Assembly: GCA_033558025.1 (NCBI GenBank)
Contig: JAUCEF010000018.1
Coordinates: 3,224,001 to 3,288,000, forward strand
Reading direction: 5' to 3'
Length of the DNA stretch: 64,000 nucleotides
Source: Phytophthora sp. 'mugwort'
Lineage: Eukaryota; Oomycota; Peronosporomycetes; Peronosporales; Peronosporaceae
In this document: positions 1-9,769 of the stretch, piece after piece
Position numbering within the stretch: position 1 is the stretch's first letter
Layout: each line of letters starts with the position of its first letter
Notes under the pieces: model-generated
Database searches by the model: none
Seen by the model: only the letters and a program-made list of their open reading frames with translations
What the model was told of the DNA's origin: nothing
Program-made: the position numbers and the translations under genes

Positions 1-8
1 ACGATGTA

Positions 9-215
9 ATGTATGCGTCCGGGTTGCCAACGACACACTTGTCGCTTCCCGAGGTGACGTCGCCAAAGGTAGCGTGCACGCCAGTCGAGTTTCCGGAAGT
101 CGACGGGGTCTCGGCATTTGATCCCTCCGTGGAAGACTGTGTGGAAAGCGAGTCAGGTGTGTCACCGTTTGATTCCTCGCTTGAGTTTTGTGACGGAAAA
201 GAGTCCGTCGTGCTA
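9..215 (+). pseudogene. Host ORF interrupted by the Polinton insertion
   Basis: An open frame on the plus strand runs from base 9 (the true start may lie outside the window) up to the Polinton. It encodes a serine-, proline- and acid-rich stretch with three cysteines and no domain I recognise. The element inserted after codon GTG-CTA, which is also the duplicated target site. Reading across the inferred empty site (base 215 to base 19037) keeps the frame open for 11 more codons to a TGA, so the insertion probably truncated a real, low-complexity host protein. In the present allele the frame continues into the left inverted repeat and stops at about base 371. Function unknown. Confidence 0.45.
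210..215. repeat. Left target-site duplication GTGCTA
   Basis: GTGCTA directly precedes the first base of the left inverted repeat and is repeated exactly at 19031-19036 directly after the last base of the right inverted repeat. A 6-bp duplication is the size expected for Maverick/Polinton integration by a retroviral-type integrase. Confidence 0.9.
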
Positions 216-394
216 AGTAGTATATACTGGAACATTACGCCGGCAGTTTTTTTTACTTTCCGAAATTTACCAACGAGAACAATCCTGGAACGTTCTTTCG
301 AGGCAGCTGCTATTTCGACGACGCAACCTCTCGACCACCTGAGAGCGAAAGAGACATCTTTTAATTCTTGAGGTAGTTTTAGAGCCGCTCGACC
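216..394 (+). repeat. Left terminal inverted repeat of the Polinton
   Basis: This segment begins AGTAGTATATACTGG and matches the reverse complement of 18866-19030 with scattered substitutions and small indels. The outermost 30 bases are almost identical and the shared block ends at a CCGCTCGACC motif. Within and just beyond it, a short motif of the form CTCGACCA(C/G)CTGAGAGCGA occurs near 331 and 427, with a partial copy near 388. Such subterminal repeats are candidate integrase or replication-protein binding sites. The 5'-AG terminus is typical of Mavericks. Confidence 0.9.
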
Positions 395-609
395 ACTGAG
401 ATCTCACAGTTGTTCGTCGACGCCCCCTCTCGACCAGCTGAGAGCGAGAGGGCGCATCCTCTACTTATTATTGCTACTTCACTTTGAATCTGGTGTGAAG
501 CAATAAATTTTTTCTATAGAAAGAACAAATGATCCTGATATAAAAATCTTAGTTATATAAAGTCCATATCATATATACGATCAACCGATCCAACCAACCG
601 ACCATAACC
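395..609. promoter_or_regulatory. AT-rich subterminal region with TATA-like box
   Basis: No gene is visible here. The segment holds another copy of the CTCGACCAGCTGAGAGCGA motif near 427, an A/T-rich stretch, and a TATATAA box at 554-560 that lies 50 bp before the first small plus-strand gene. It probably acts as the left subterminal control region of the element. Confidence 0.4.
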
Positions 610-801
610 ATGTGCAACTCAACCACTATCAACGCCATTGATAACTTCTGTTTAGTTTCCGAACGTCTTGCCACTAACCATAGGGGACAGGTAGCCAGCT
701 GTAAGTTTTGTACTGTTCTTAACTTCTGTTTCTGTAGTGGATTAACGACTATTGCGGCTATCGATAAGAAGTATGAGGAAATTACCATTTGCGAACAGTA
801 G
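610..801 (+). CDS. Small cysteine-containing Polinton ORF, unknown function
   Basis: This is a 63-residue open frame with five cysteines, including a CKFC and a CFC cluster. It starts 50 bp after a TATATAA box and ends about 30 bp before the probable start of the next plus-strand gene. I do not recognise the family. The cysteine pairs could bind a metal, but the spacing matches no classical zinc finger that I can name. It could also be non-coding leader sequence of the next gene, hence the low confidence. Confidence 0.3.
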   Translation: MCNSTTINAIDNFCLVSERLATNHRGQVASCKFCTVLNFCFCSGLTTIAAIDKKYEEITICEQ

Positions 802-830
802 CGAGAGAAAGTCGTTTAGATTCGAGAATG

Positions 831-1214
831 ATGTACCCTGAAGAGAGTGTTTACTTCGCTGATATGGATCATATTGCTGAGACGGATGGATGGGGTACTA
901 CATACTCAACTGATATCGATCTAGAGGGTGAATACTTAAGTACTTTGGTAGAAGCTTATGAAGTATTCTCTGACATGACATATCCAATGATTATGTATCC
1001 AAATGTTAACTCTTTTCGTTTCCACCTTCTTCAACAGATCGAAACGGAGGTCATCCTTATGAAAGACGTTATTGCTGAACAAACTCATAAGAGGCTTTTC
1101 CGTGAGTACATTTCTGAAGAACTCATAGCTGAGGTAATGCATCCATCACGATTGATGAAGCAACTAAACAACTTCGATGATATCGAAGATTTCTTTAAAT
1201 CAATGGGTTGCTAA
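831..1214 (+). CDS. Polinton hypothetical protein with MHPSRL C-terminal motif
   Basis: An intact open frame of about 127 residues, taking the ATG at 831; an upstream in-frame ATG at 789 is possible. It is acidic in the N-terminal half and ends in a helical segment containing MHPSRL followed by an acidic helix. Similar MHPxRL tails occur at the C-termini of many proteins of giant viruses and related elements, which supports a viral origin, but the function is unknown. It lies 42 bp upstream of the FGKYKGK-repeat gene on the same strand. Confidence 0.55.
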   Translation: MYPEESVYFADMDHIAETDGWGTTYSTDIDLEGEYLSTLVEAYEVFSDMTYPMIMYPNVNSFRFHLLQQIETEVILMKDVIAEQTHKRLFREYISEELIAEVMHPSRLMKQLNNFDDIEDFFKSMGC

Positions 1215-1255
1215 ATTCTGAATTATTTTTTTATAAAAAACAAATTAAAGAGGCT

Positions 1256-1577
1256 ATGTATATAGATACCCCACCTGATAACATGTCGTTCGAACTAACT
1301 TTTGGAAAATACAAGAACAGGGCTATTGAGGAGGTATATGCTTCCGACCCTGGCTATTGTCGGTGGATGCACAACCAACCCATCCTCAACATCAGTGATG
1401 ATATTAAAAACATTTCTACGTACGAAGCTTCTCAATAATGACAACTCTTACTTGATGAGCTGGGGTAAATACAAAGGTAAGACACTAAAACAGATCAGTC
1501 GTATGGATCCAAACTATATCGATTGGCTTCTTAAGAGTGAATTCGTGATTGAGAAGCTACTCAAGGAATTGAACTAA
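1256..1577 (+). pseudogene. Protein with two FGKYKGK / exonuclease X C-terminal-like motifs, frameshifted
   Basis: The N-terminal part contains a motif reading FGKYKNR...DPGYCRWM. After a frameshift near 1420-1440 a second motif follows, WGKYKGKTLKQI...DPNYIDWLL. This pattern (GKYKGK, then DPxYxxWLL) is the small domain found at the C-terminus of exodeoxyribonuclease X-like proteins and in DUF3820-type proteins, where it is thought to bind DNA. Two copies in tandem point to an internal duplication. The frame break means that this copy does not make the full protein. Its job in the element is unknown; DNA processing is a reasonable guess. Confidence 0.6.
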
Positions 1578-1630
1578 GATAAAAAAAAATATTTTTTTTG
1601 TTAGCTTACAAGACTATCAAAGTAGCTCTA

Positions 1631-3336
1631 CTAAGCTGTGGTAAAATCGATCATCTCCCCGGTCAAGCGATCCAATGTCAGCTCTTGCTCACTCACAACC
1701 AATACGAGCATGTTTGTACCCTGGCAACCGGCATTCACGCCCTGAACCTGAATTGCTTGTGGAATATCCTTCTCGGTCAAGCGACTAACATCTGCGATAA
1801 GAACGCGGTTAGTTAGCGACCATGTCTGGTAGTCAAGAAGACCATTCACCAACTCAGGAGTCAGATCACCGTTGAAGAGATCTTAGCCAGTTCGTTGTGG
1901 AAGTGGTGGAGGTCGTAGTCATGGCTAATGTCGAACACCTGAGTAGAACCAATGCGAATATTGAAGTTGCGAATGCTCGAACCAGGGTGGAGAGTCCAAG
2001 GAGCCGAATCAAATGGACTCTGGAATTCCTGAACAGCAGCCGAAGCGAAATTACCAGTCTGCTCAGCAAAAGGAAGGAGAATAACGTACTTAGCATTCTT
2101 GACAGAAGCAGATAGCTGGGGGTCAAACGTAGCATTAAGCTAAGTCGATTGCTTTCCAGTACCAGCGCGCTGGTAGAACCACTGAGCATAGCAGTCATTG
2201 TATCGAATCTTCTTGACAGGCTTGGAAATGATTGCCTGAGGGTTCTCAAGATGTACGAACGGTACGTAGAGACGAGCAGTAGTGAATGGCATGTAAGTAC
2301 CATCAATAGTAGGCTCAAGGGCATTGACTACAGCACCCCAGGAAATACTGAACCCAGCAGAAGCAGCAAGAACACCAGCCATAGGATTACCGGTGGAAGA
2401 AGCTGAGACCATTACCGGGCAGGTATTGCCACTCGCAAGAGTAGTGCTGGTTAGCGACATACCCTTCGTAGCATCTACAGCAACAGTAAAAGTACCCTGG
2501 TTGACGCAGAAGCGTAGGCGGATTTGAGGATTAGCCATGAGGTCGAGTTCCTGAAAGATTGGATGGAGATCAGTCAGCTTGATTTTGAGCATGTAGTTCC
2601 AAGTTCCCATAATCGTGTTAGCACTAGCAGCATCAGCAACGCAAGCACCACGAGCGGTTTGGTTAGCAATGGTAGTAGAGGCAGCAGCTCCACCTACCGA
2701 AGGCCCCGACGTAGAAAAGTCAGAACCAGGAGGGTTCGATAAGAGTCGCTTCACAAGACCATCGTTAGGGATGGATGCGCCACCAGAGGGACCGGTTGTA
2801 GCAAACAAAGATGTGAATGCGGTAGTATTAGTGTATCCATCTCCAGTCGTTGAGCTGGTAGCAGAACTGTAGAGCGCCGACTGAGCGGCATCAGGGAAGA
2901 GGATCGACTCAGCACCATGCTTATCAACGTACTGAGGACTGTAGCCAGTCTGAGCGCGAACACTGTTCCAAAACAGCTTGTAGTCGGCCATAGAGATAAT
3001 GGTCTTACCACTAAACTCCAATGACATCGAATCAACAACATTCCAGTTTCCACACTTCAGCGTAGCACAGAATCGGTTAGCAGCAGCGGTCTGAGCAGTA
3101 GCACCATTCTTCATCGAGACCTTGTATGGAAGCATGATGTAGGCATCAAGGAGACAAGCAAAGCCTCGGAACCGTTCAGCTGAGCAGTAGCATCGATTTA
3201 TAACACCATTCTGGTACGAACCCTGGTTAAGGTCGATAACGAAGGGGACGCGTTTGCCAGAAGATACCTTGATCTCCGGGTCGCTCTTGAGGGAGCTCTG
3301 GTACAAATACTGGTCGGATAGTTGAGTTTCACTCAT
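1631..3336 (-). pseudogene. MCP: Double jelly-roll major capsid protein, broken
   Basis: The minus-strand gene starts at 3336 and encodes a 398-residue open segment, then an in-frame TAG at 2140-2142. The same frame continues beyond that stop to about 1880, where a one- or two-base indel shifts into a second frame that ends at 1631. The complete protein would be about 565 residues, a usual size for Polinton major capsid proteins. The sequence is rich in beta strands, with Ala/Ser/Thr/Gly-rich loops, and sits between the protease and the FGKYKGK gene as expected in the morphogenesis block. A TATAT-containing motif lies 8-16 bp upstream of the start codon. Assignment rests on size, composition and context as well as family resemblance. 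Confidence 0.8.
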
Positions 3337-3383
3337 CGTTGAATCTATATGGTTTCTAATATACTTTTGGGAAATTAAATATT

Positions 3384-3858
3384 ATGTCGCACCTCATCAA
3401 ACCAATCACCAACGATCATGATCTGATTGAACTCGCTAAGCGATTAAATATACATCTGGATGATATCTACGAATCGAATGAAATAACGAAACCATTCCCA
3501 AAGAAAGGTTCATATTCTAATTCTACTACGACCACCTAATCTTGATGTAGGACACTGGCAGGCTGTTCATGATGGTGAATTCTTCGATAGTATGGGTGAG
3601 GCAGCACCAGCTAAGTATGATATCGTGAAATACAACCCCAAGTAATACCAAGGTACGTATGGCAATTATTGTGGAATATGGTGTATGCTCTGGTTATATT
3701 GCAAACAAAAAAAACAAGATGAATCTATTAGATCGATTCAAAGATCTGAATTTGACTATTCTTGGATAAATAAAAGTTTCAAGCTATATAGCAATAATGT
3801 ATCGCGAACTAACTATTTCAAGCGACGTACCAGCTCCAAAGCTGACCACAGCTTTTAA
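3384..3858 (+). pseudogene. PRO: Adenain-like (Ulp1-fold) cysteine protease, broken
   Basis: The gene starts at 3384, divergent from the capsid gene. The N-terminal frame stops at about 3540. The following frame carries the catalytic landmarks of the adenovirus/Polinton maturation protease: GHWQAV (catalytic His), FDSMG (acidic residue), YQG (oxyanion Gln) and NYCGIWC (nucleophile Cys). A second stop (TAA, 3643-3645) separates the acidic residue from the Gln/Cys part. In Polintons this enzyme is thought to process capsid proteins during assembly. All catalytic residues are present but are split by a frameshift and a nonsense codon, so the gene is inactive. The end overlaps the start of the next gene. 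Confidence 0.82.
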
Positions 3859-4535
3859 GACTGGTAATCTCAGTCTAACCTCCAACGAACTCAAGGGTAG
3901 CGGTTCCGTTATCCATCTCCACCCGGCTTCGTATGAGAAGGCACTCAAGGCTCGTAAAGCTGGACGCGGCATTCGACTTGACATCACACGGCACGAAGTC
4001 AAAAAGGGGTACAAGAAGCCCCAAGGAGGTTCTATCTGGAGTAAGGTATGGGGAGGTATCAAATCTGCGTTTAAATTCGCTAAGGACTCAGGATTATTGT
4101 CTCGCACTGCCGACGTCGCTGTACCTGCCCTCGCAGCCGATCTCGGAGCTCCTCAGGATGCTATTCCAGCAAGAGCAGCAATCCGTTCCATGACTGGTAT
4201 CGGTGTTTATGATTCTGACAGCGATAAGGAGGGAGGTCGTCTGACTATGACTGACTGATGTTAAGAAGGGTGCCAAACGTGCTCTATCGTACGCTAAGCG
4301 GAAAGGGGTACTAACCGATGCTGTTGATGCTGGAGAGAAGTACCTACTGAGCAAGGCAACCAAACCAGAACACGAAAGTTTGATCAAGTCAATTCGAGGC
4401 GAAGTCCGTCGTCGCTATGGGGTTGGTGTTTCAAAACCGAGAGGTAAGAAATTTGCCAAGGGGTCGCAAGAAGCAAAGGATCATATGGCTAAGATTCGAG
4501 CAATGAGGAAGAAGGGTGGATCCTTCCGTTTGTAA
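3797..4535 (+). pseudogene. Basic virion-associated protein with internal duplication, frameshifted
   Basis: The first 153 codons are open to 4258; a frameshift near 4245-4260 leads into a second lysine/arginine-rich segment ending at 4535. Both halves share a layout: an amphipathic helix of the type KSAFKFAKDSGLL or KRALSYAKRKGVL, a short linker, then an arginine-containing helix ending in GIGV or GVGV. The C-terminus is strongly basic. Position next to the protease and the charge suggest a core or membrane-interacting virion protein, comparable in role to adenovirus pVI/pX. That role is inference; the family is common in Polinton-like viruses. A CTATATAG box lies 6-13 bp before the start codon. 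Confidence 0.55.
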
Positions 4536-5423
4536 GAAAAAAAATAGCAAAGAGCTTTTTTTTTGGCCTCAGAAGAAGCATGACCGATACTGAAGTATCA
4601 CGAAACTTAACCTTCTGATCATTCTGATTGTAAATACTGATAGTAATCGTCGAGCGAGAACCGTTATGGCAGTTCATCCAAGCATATTGACTCGGCTTGT
4701 AAGAGATTAACTGACCAACAGATGCATCACCTCGATCGAATGCACTCAGAATATCACCCGAAGCAACATATTCATTTTTGATCAAATCACAACGAACGAT
4801 GTACGAATTTGTTGGGTGGATCTGTGGAATGATGTTCGATAGCTGAGCGCTGGCTACTGTAGCAGGCGCAGATGGGTAAGTAGCAGCAGTCAGACCAACT
4901 ACCTTTCCAAACTCAACATTATCGATGATCAAACGAGGGACGCCTGTAGTGGTCGGCAATCCAGTACCACCAGAGGAGTATAGACCTGTTGCAGGTATTG
5001 TCCAAGTACCACCAGCGGTAGGTAGAGTGGTTGGAGTAGCACTGAAATCAAACTGAGCAGCGTAATACACGCTATTCTCTGATAATTGGATATAGAATAC
5101 ATTTTGGTGGATTGAACAAATACGCTCCAGCATTGACGAGAGCAGTCTGAATGGATCGATTGAAATCATCATAAGAGTAAATACCGTCTTGAAGACTGAT
5201 GCTTATGGTAGAAGTAGTAGCAGAAGTAGGGCTTCGACTTTGAATGTAGTGTTTTGGAACTGGAAGGAATCAATATTGTACTCACTGTTGTACATCGTGA
5301 TCGATTGAATAGCGCAGACTACATCACGGAAGTCAGCAGCAGAACCAGGAACGAATACTTCTAAGTTGAATTGTATCCATCTTGAACGAGATTAGTACTA
5401 TCGAGTTTCAAAAGGCTCGCCAT
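4489..5423 (-). pseudogene. mCP: Penton-like minor capsid protein, frameshifted
   Basis: The gene starts at 5423 with MASLLKLDSTNLVQDG. Near 5370 and again near 5080-5190 the frame changes. The downstream part contains FYIQLSENSVYYAAQFDF followed by a Thr/Pro/Gly-rich stretch, a pattern characteristic of the minor capsid (penton) protein of Polintons and Polinton-like viruses. The last segment before the stop at 4489 probably reads beyond the original end. It would form the vertex capsomer beside the major capsid protein. At least two frame breaks make it a pseudogene. The divergent GIY-YIG gene starts 85 bp away, with an AT-rich shared control region between. Confidence 0.7.
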
Positions 5424-5508
5424 CGTTGTTAGTATATTAATAAGATCTATATTTAAGCGATAAATGACAATAAATATAGTAACATCAGGGTCAAGTGAAA
5501 GGTCAATC

Positions 5509-6032
5509 ATGAAGGGGTTTATCTACAAGATCACCAATGCGGACGAATCAATCATGTATATTGGAAGTACAACGATGCCGCTATGGAAACGATGGAGCGC
5601 TCACAATACTAATTTTTAGACGGTGGAGTGAAGGTAATGGTGGTGGATGCTCCATTCTTACCCAATTTCAGGAACATGGCATAGAATCATTTAACATCCA
5701 TTTTATTAGTGAGCATGATGTAGATGACCAACGTCAGCTGTGTGAATTTGAGCAGATCGTCTTAGATCAAACGTCGAATTCAGTAAATTACCAACGCGCT
5801 TATCGTACAGAAGCACAAAAGAAAACAGCAAGCTCGTCTCCGAAGAATCAACAAACGCGACTATCTCAGCGAACAATATCGTCAGTATTACCAAGAACAT
5901 CGTGAGGTGATTGATCAGCGAAAGACCATCCAGAAAACCTGTGAATGTGGGAGCTCAGTATCGAGTCGAATTATGGCCCAGCATCGACGCTCTCAGAAAC
6001 ATCAACGACTTATGGAACAACAGCAATCTTAA
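5509..6032 (+). pseudogene. GIY-YIG endonuclease with C-terminal zinc-finger-like tail, frameshifted
   Basis: The start at 5509 gives FIYKIT...MYIGST, the two defining strands of a GIY-YIG nuclease, followed by a conserved KRWSAH helix. A stop follows at about 5620, and the rest of the nuclease (an EFEQIVLD helix with the expected glutamate, then VNYQRA) lies in another frame. A further shift near 5830 leads to the C-terminus, CECGSSVSSRIMAQH...KHQ, a CxC/HxxxxxH arrangement that is commonly attached to GIY-YIG domains in giant viruses and their satellites. The enzyme would nick or cleave DNA, possibly for homing or replication. This copy is broken at two points or more. Confidence 0.75.
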
Positions 6033-6052
6033 TTTTCCTGTTCATCATTTCT

Positions 6053-6732
6053 TTATAACTGCGATAGGTCGATAATTCGGTCAAAGTTATAACGGATTTG
6101 CCCCTTAACCGAATCACAAAGCAGGATCTGCCCCTTGGATGCCGTGGCTTTGTTATAGGCAATCATAATGTTTCGTTCGTTTAGTTGAGGAATAATGAAA
6201 TCTTTTACAACTATCTGTAAATCCCGTTTTGAATTAGCCTTTAGGATCGCTACATACTCTGAATTCAAGCGAATCATCTTATCGGTGGCAAAGTAGCTGT
6301 AGCTTAAAAAGATGGTACTCAATTTGAAGTGTCTTCCTCTTGTGAAGTAATGTGAGAATAGTTTTTTTTGCATCAGACGGTCATTACTAAAATCATCAAT
6401 GATGACGAGCTCAGGCTTGTTAGAACTGAATGGAGTACGTCGCACTTGATCAACACTCGGGGGAGTATCTGGATCAGCAAAAGTAATAAATCCAGTTTGT
6501 CGCGAAGATACTCATACAGTTCCTGGTGAGGATTTCGAGCAATAATCGTTAGATGAGCAAATACGTGAGGGAAATTCTTGAGAATAAACATGCATAGATT
6601 ATTCTTCCCTGAAAACGAGGGACCAAGCACAACCATTCTAAACAACGATTTAATATCAAGCGCAGGGATGTCGCCCATTGAGGCAAATTTGAACTTTTTG
6701 GGGATTGACGCCCCGAATATCAGGTATAGCAC
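6053..6732 (-). pseudogene. ATPase: FtsK/HerA-type DNA packaging ATPase, frameshifted
   Basis: The N-terminal part has a P-loop reading GPSFSGKNNL and the C-terminal part has a Walker B strand ELVIIDDF, about 70-80 residues apart. A frameshift near 6490-6510 separates them. The remaining residues match the small A32/HerA-type ATPases of Polintons, which pump DNA into the capsid. The P-loop has asparagine where threonine or serine normally follows the lysine, which would weaken magnesium binding. The initiator could be the ATG at 6677 or an upstream codon. It is convergent with the GIY-YIG gene and divergent from the fibre gene. Confidence 0.8.
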
Positions 6733-6769
6733 TCATGATTATCGTCTGATCTATATAGGATAAAACAAA

Positions 6770-8355
6770 ATGAGTTCAGGTTTTTCATATCCGCAACCAA
6801 TTTTCCAATCGCCGATTTATAACCCCGCATTCTATCTAACGTTGGATGCCAGTGGCTATCTGACTTACGATTTATGCACAAACATTGTATCTGAGTAAGA
6901 ATGATTATCATTTAACTTATCTTACAGGAATTACACAAGGGGTTGCAACACCTGGGGTTGCACTGGTTCCTGGGACAGGTGGTGATATCAGTGGTATCGG
7001 AGCGCTCTCGTGTGGCAGTCTGACTTTAAGTGCTCGAGGGACAGGTCTTGACGTTCCATCTCTCAAGTTCTCTGGGATCATTTTTAATCAAAACTATTAC
7101 ATCAATATCACAGAAGGGGCAGCTGGAGTCTCTCAAGCGGTAGTACTGAACTCGATGAAAGACTTCAACGGCATACGCAACCTTATTTGTTCAGGTACGA
7201 TTACAGGATCTACCTCAATGACAACACCTACACTAACTTGCGATACTATATCCAAATCAGGAACGCAAACGATGAACGTGACAACGCTTAATCTCAATCC
7301 TACTACTCTCCAACTTCCAGGGGTTGCAATCACAGCATCAGCGAGTGAGCTAAACTCATTATCAGGAGTTGTTGCTGGATCAGTAGGAAATAGCAAGCAT
7401 TAGTACTTGGTTCAGCAGGAAGCATTAGTGGCATTAACGCATTGTCGGCGGCAAGTGTTCTACAACGGGTGATATCACGTGCGGTGGAGCAATAAATGGT
7501 TTTTTGGCTTAAGGTAATCAAGCAAACATCACGACAGTAAGATTATTGACAGAGCTCGGTATCCATTCTACACCTACTAATGAGTATTTTTCGATAACAG
7601 GTTCGGGCCTTGACTATCTGGATGGCAGTTATACACGAATGCTTACGTTTTCAGGATCCAATCTTACTCCCGTCCAGTTTCAAATAGAGGTTCATAGTGG
7701 TACTAATGCCACAAGTAGCAACGCAACTTGGAATGACAACAAGACCAACAATGACCTTCGCTTTGGTATCAACGACGCTACATCAATGATTTTAACTACT
7801 ACAGGCCGCTTAGGAATAGGGACTACAAGTCCATCCGCTATTTGCACGTCCCGGGCAGCAACAATTTTGTATTCGGAGCAGGAGGGACGACAGTGTATCG
7901 CCTCAGAACAGATAGCGCAGCTACAGAATCCGCTCTTGGTCCGATCACATATTCTGTGGCGGCTATATTCGGCGGATATATCAGCTGTACCGCAATGGCA
8001 ATGACAAGCGATAGACGTCTCAAGCGAAACATCCAACCATGCCCCATTGATCGAGTCAAGCGTCTATACGATAGTTGGGGAGGTCAAATTATACGAATGG
8101 AACGAATCTGTGAACAGAGACGGTCAGGAAATCGGTTTAATCGCTCAAGACCTCGTCTCAGCCCACCTAACCGATTTAATCAGTGTCTATTATCGCGATG
8201 ATATTCAGGAAAGGGAAGACCCATCGCTTGAACCTGCCAAAACGCAACTTAATGTTGATTACAGCCGGATTGCTGCATACAACATGAAAATGATCCAACA
8301 TCTTTTGGGTGAGATAGGTAGGTTAAAAGATCGTTTGGCTAATATAGAATCATGA
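6770..8355 (+). pseudogene. Fibre-like protein with C-terminal S74 intramolecular chaperone domain, frameshifted
   Basis: The gene starts at 6770 behind a CTATATAGGA box. Its long middle is made of Gly/Thr/Ser-rich repeats of short beta strands (SISGINAL, GDISGIGAL), as in trimeric fibres. The last 120 residues carry the S74 signature: SDRRLKRNI, then LYEWNES, GQEIGLIAQDL and a LNVDYSRI...NMKMIQHLL helix. In phage tailspikes and in MYRF proteins this domain trimerises the chain and then cuts itself off. At least four frameshifts (near 6890, 7390, 7540, 7840 and again about 8080) break the gene. It probably encoded a receptor-binding spike; that role is inference from the domain. Confidence 0.78.
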
Positions 8356-8650
8356 GGATTGAGCGCTGGAAGTTAAGTCCATTGAGTTTCAAGAAGTATC
8401 GAGTATGGGTACGCCTAGATACTGGAAAGCTACGAAAGATTGATTTTGGTGCGAGTGGCTATGCTCATTATCGGGATGGCTGGCCGTAGGCCGCCCGGAG
8501 CCGCTACGCGGGCTCATTAAACCCCTTTGAAAGCATTACTCACACCTTGATCACAACGACCCCGAACGCCGTAGGAGATACTATCAACGACACAAAGTTG
8601 ATTATCCAGCATATAGTGCCGATTTTCTATCGAAAAGATATCTATGGTAG
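8352..8650 (+). pseudogene. Small basic structural-type protein (DUF5754-like), interrupted by a GC-rich insertion
   Basis: It overlaps the end of the fibre gene by 4 bp (ATGA). The first 44 residues read ERWKLSPLSFKKYRVWVRLD...IDFGASGYAHYRD. The frame is then interrupted by a GC-rich insert and a TGA and resumes with HYSHLDHNDPERRRRYYQRH...SADFLSKRYLW. This layout is that of a small family widespread in giant viruses and Polinton-like viruses. Its function is unknown, possibly a DNA-associated virion protein. The interruption at 8471-8511 is bordered by an 8-bp direct repeat (GCTCATTA). Confidence 0.7.
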
Positions 8651-8896
8651 TTATATAACATGGGTTGCAGACCAAGTAAAGAGCTCAAAACCAAAAACAA
8701 ATTATTTTTTAATTTAACATTTTTTAATGCTTTTATTTATTTTTAGTGAATTACTATTTTTTGCATTCGTCCCTATCAGAGACGCTAAGACGGGGGAAGA
8801 TGCGATAATGGAGATACATGTCGGAGAGTATATCGCGGAATGGCGAATAGAGCAGTTAGATCTGGTATTGCTTATATAGCAAAAGTCTTCACAGTT
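8651..8896. other. AT-rich intergenic segment of the element
   Basis: I see no credible gene here. The segment is strongly AT-rich at 8690-8760 with long T and A runs, and could hold transcription stop signals for the converging plus- and minus-strand genes. Confidence 0.4.
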
Positions 8897-9133
8897 TTAG
8901 TCTTTTTTCGGCTGGTATGCCCAGACGCGACCTCCTTCAGTCTGAGTAGAAGCATCTACTTTCTTAATAGTCTTGCCAAGATCAGTAGCCCACATAGCTG
9001 CCTGAGTCTTCTGGGGACGATCATGAATGATCAGATTCTTCATAATGGCTTTAAGCTCGGCGATATTGAGATCAGCGTTATCGCCATAGCTACCACCTGA
9101 ACTGGAAATAATGCGGGGATTGAAGAAGAACAT
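8897..9133 (-). CDS. Intact 78-residue Polinton protein with a TQT motif
   Basis: This minus-strand frame is uninterrupted. It begins MFFFNPRIISSSGG, has a helical centre containing AELKAIMKNLIIHD, and ends with VDASTQTEGGRVW and a lysine-rich tail. I do not recognise a family. The DASTQTE segment resembles binding motifs for dynein light chain LC8 (xTQT). It lies just downstream of the broken 9137-9664 gene, on the same strand, separated by only 3 bp. It is one of the few element genes with no break. Confidence 0.5.
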   Translation of the reverse strand: MFFFNPRIISSSGGSYGDNADLNIAELKAIMKNLIIHDRPQKTQAAMWATDLGKTIKKVDASTQTEGGRVWAYQPKKD

Positions 9134-9136
9134 GAT

Positions 9137-9664
9137 TTATAATAAACGGGTTATAATTTCCTTGAACTCTTTATCGTCAATCATTCGATTGCTGTACATA
9201 TCTACAGTGAGAGACTTGAGCTGTTTGATGATGCTCGGATTGTCATTCCCTAATTCCATCTCTCCTTTCAGCTTATCATACTCAGCTCGAAGAGTCTCAA
9301 GTGGGTCCGTTAGCTTATCATGGAAATTGTACTGGAGGTGAGTGATAGCAAGGATCTCTTTGAACAGCTTTTATCATCGATACTGAGCTTATCATAAGAA
9401 GCTTGATCGATATTGTTCTTATACAAGAGTCTTGATCATGGTTTGGAGACTATCGCTGATTTGACACTTAGGACCACATTTGCGTCGGTTTGGTTGAACG
9501 ATGACAAGGGTCTTAGCATCAAGGTCAGGCAAACGAATGTACTTGCTACCAAGCTGACGATAGACGTAGACGCTTGGAGTCGCCAACCCTTGAATCTCAT
9601 TGAGATTATACGTTCTTCCGCGGCGAACTACACCTTCCAACGGAGCCACGCCAGCTCCCATCAA
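9137..9664 (-). pseudogene. Unknown Polinton protein, frameshifted
   Basis: The upstream part (9664 to about 9420) encodes a small folded-looking region with RRGRTYNLNEIQG and CGPKC. Two frame changes near 9400 and 9370 lead to a charged, helical C-terminus ending DDKEFKEIITRLL. No domain is recognised; the CGPKC pair could be part of a metal site. The start is uncertain because the first ATG pair at about 9664 may itself follow a frame break. It is probably co-transcribed with its neighbours on the minus strand. Confidence 0.4.
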
Positions 9665-9769
9665 ATCTCGCCTTTAAGACTACTACCACTAACCGTATGA
9701 AGCATATCATTCACAACTCCTCTCACCCTTCGATAATTTGCTTATGAGTGAAGGTCTCAGTATCAGTAA

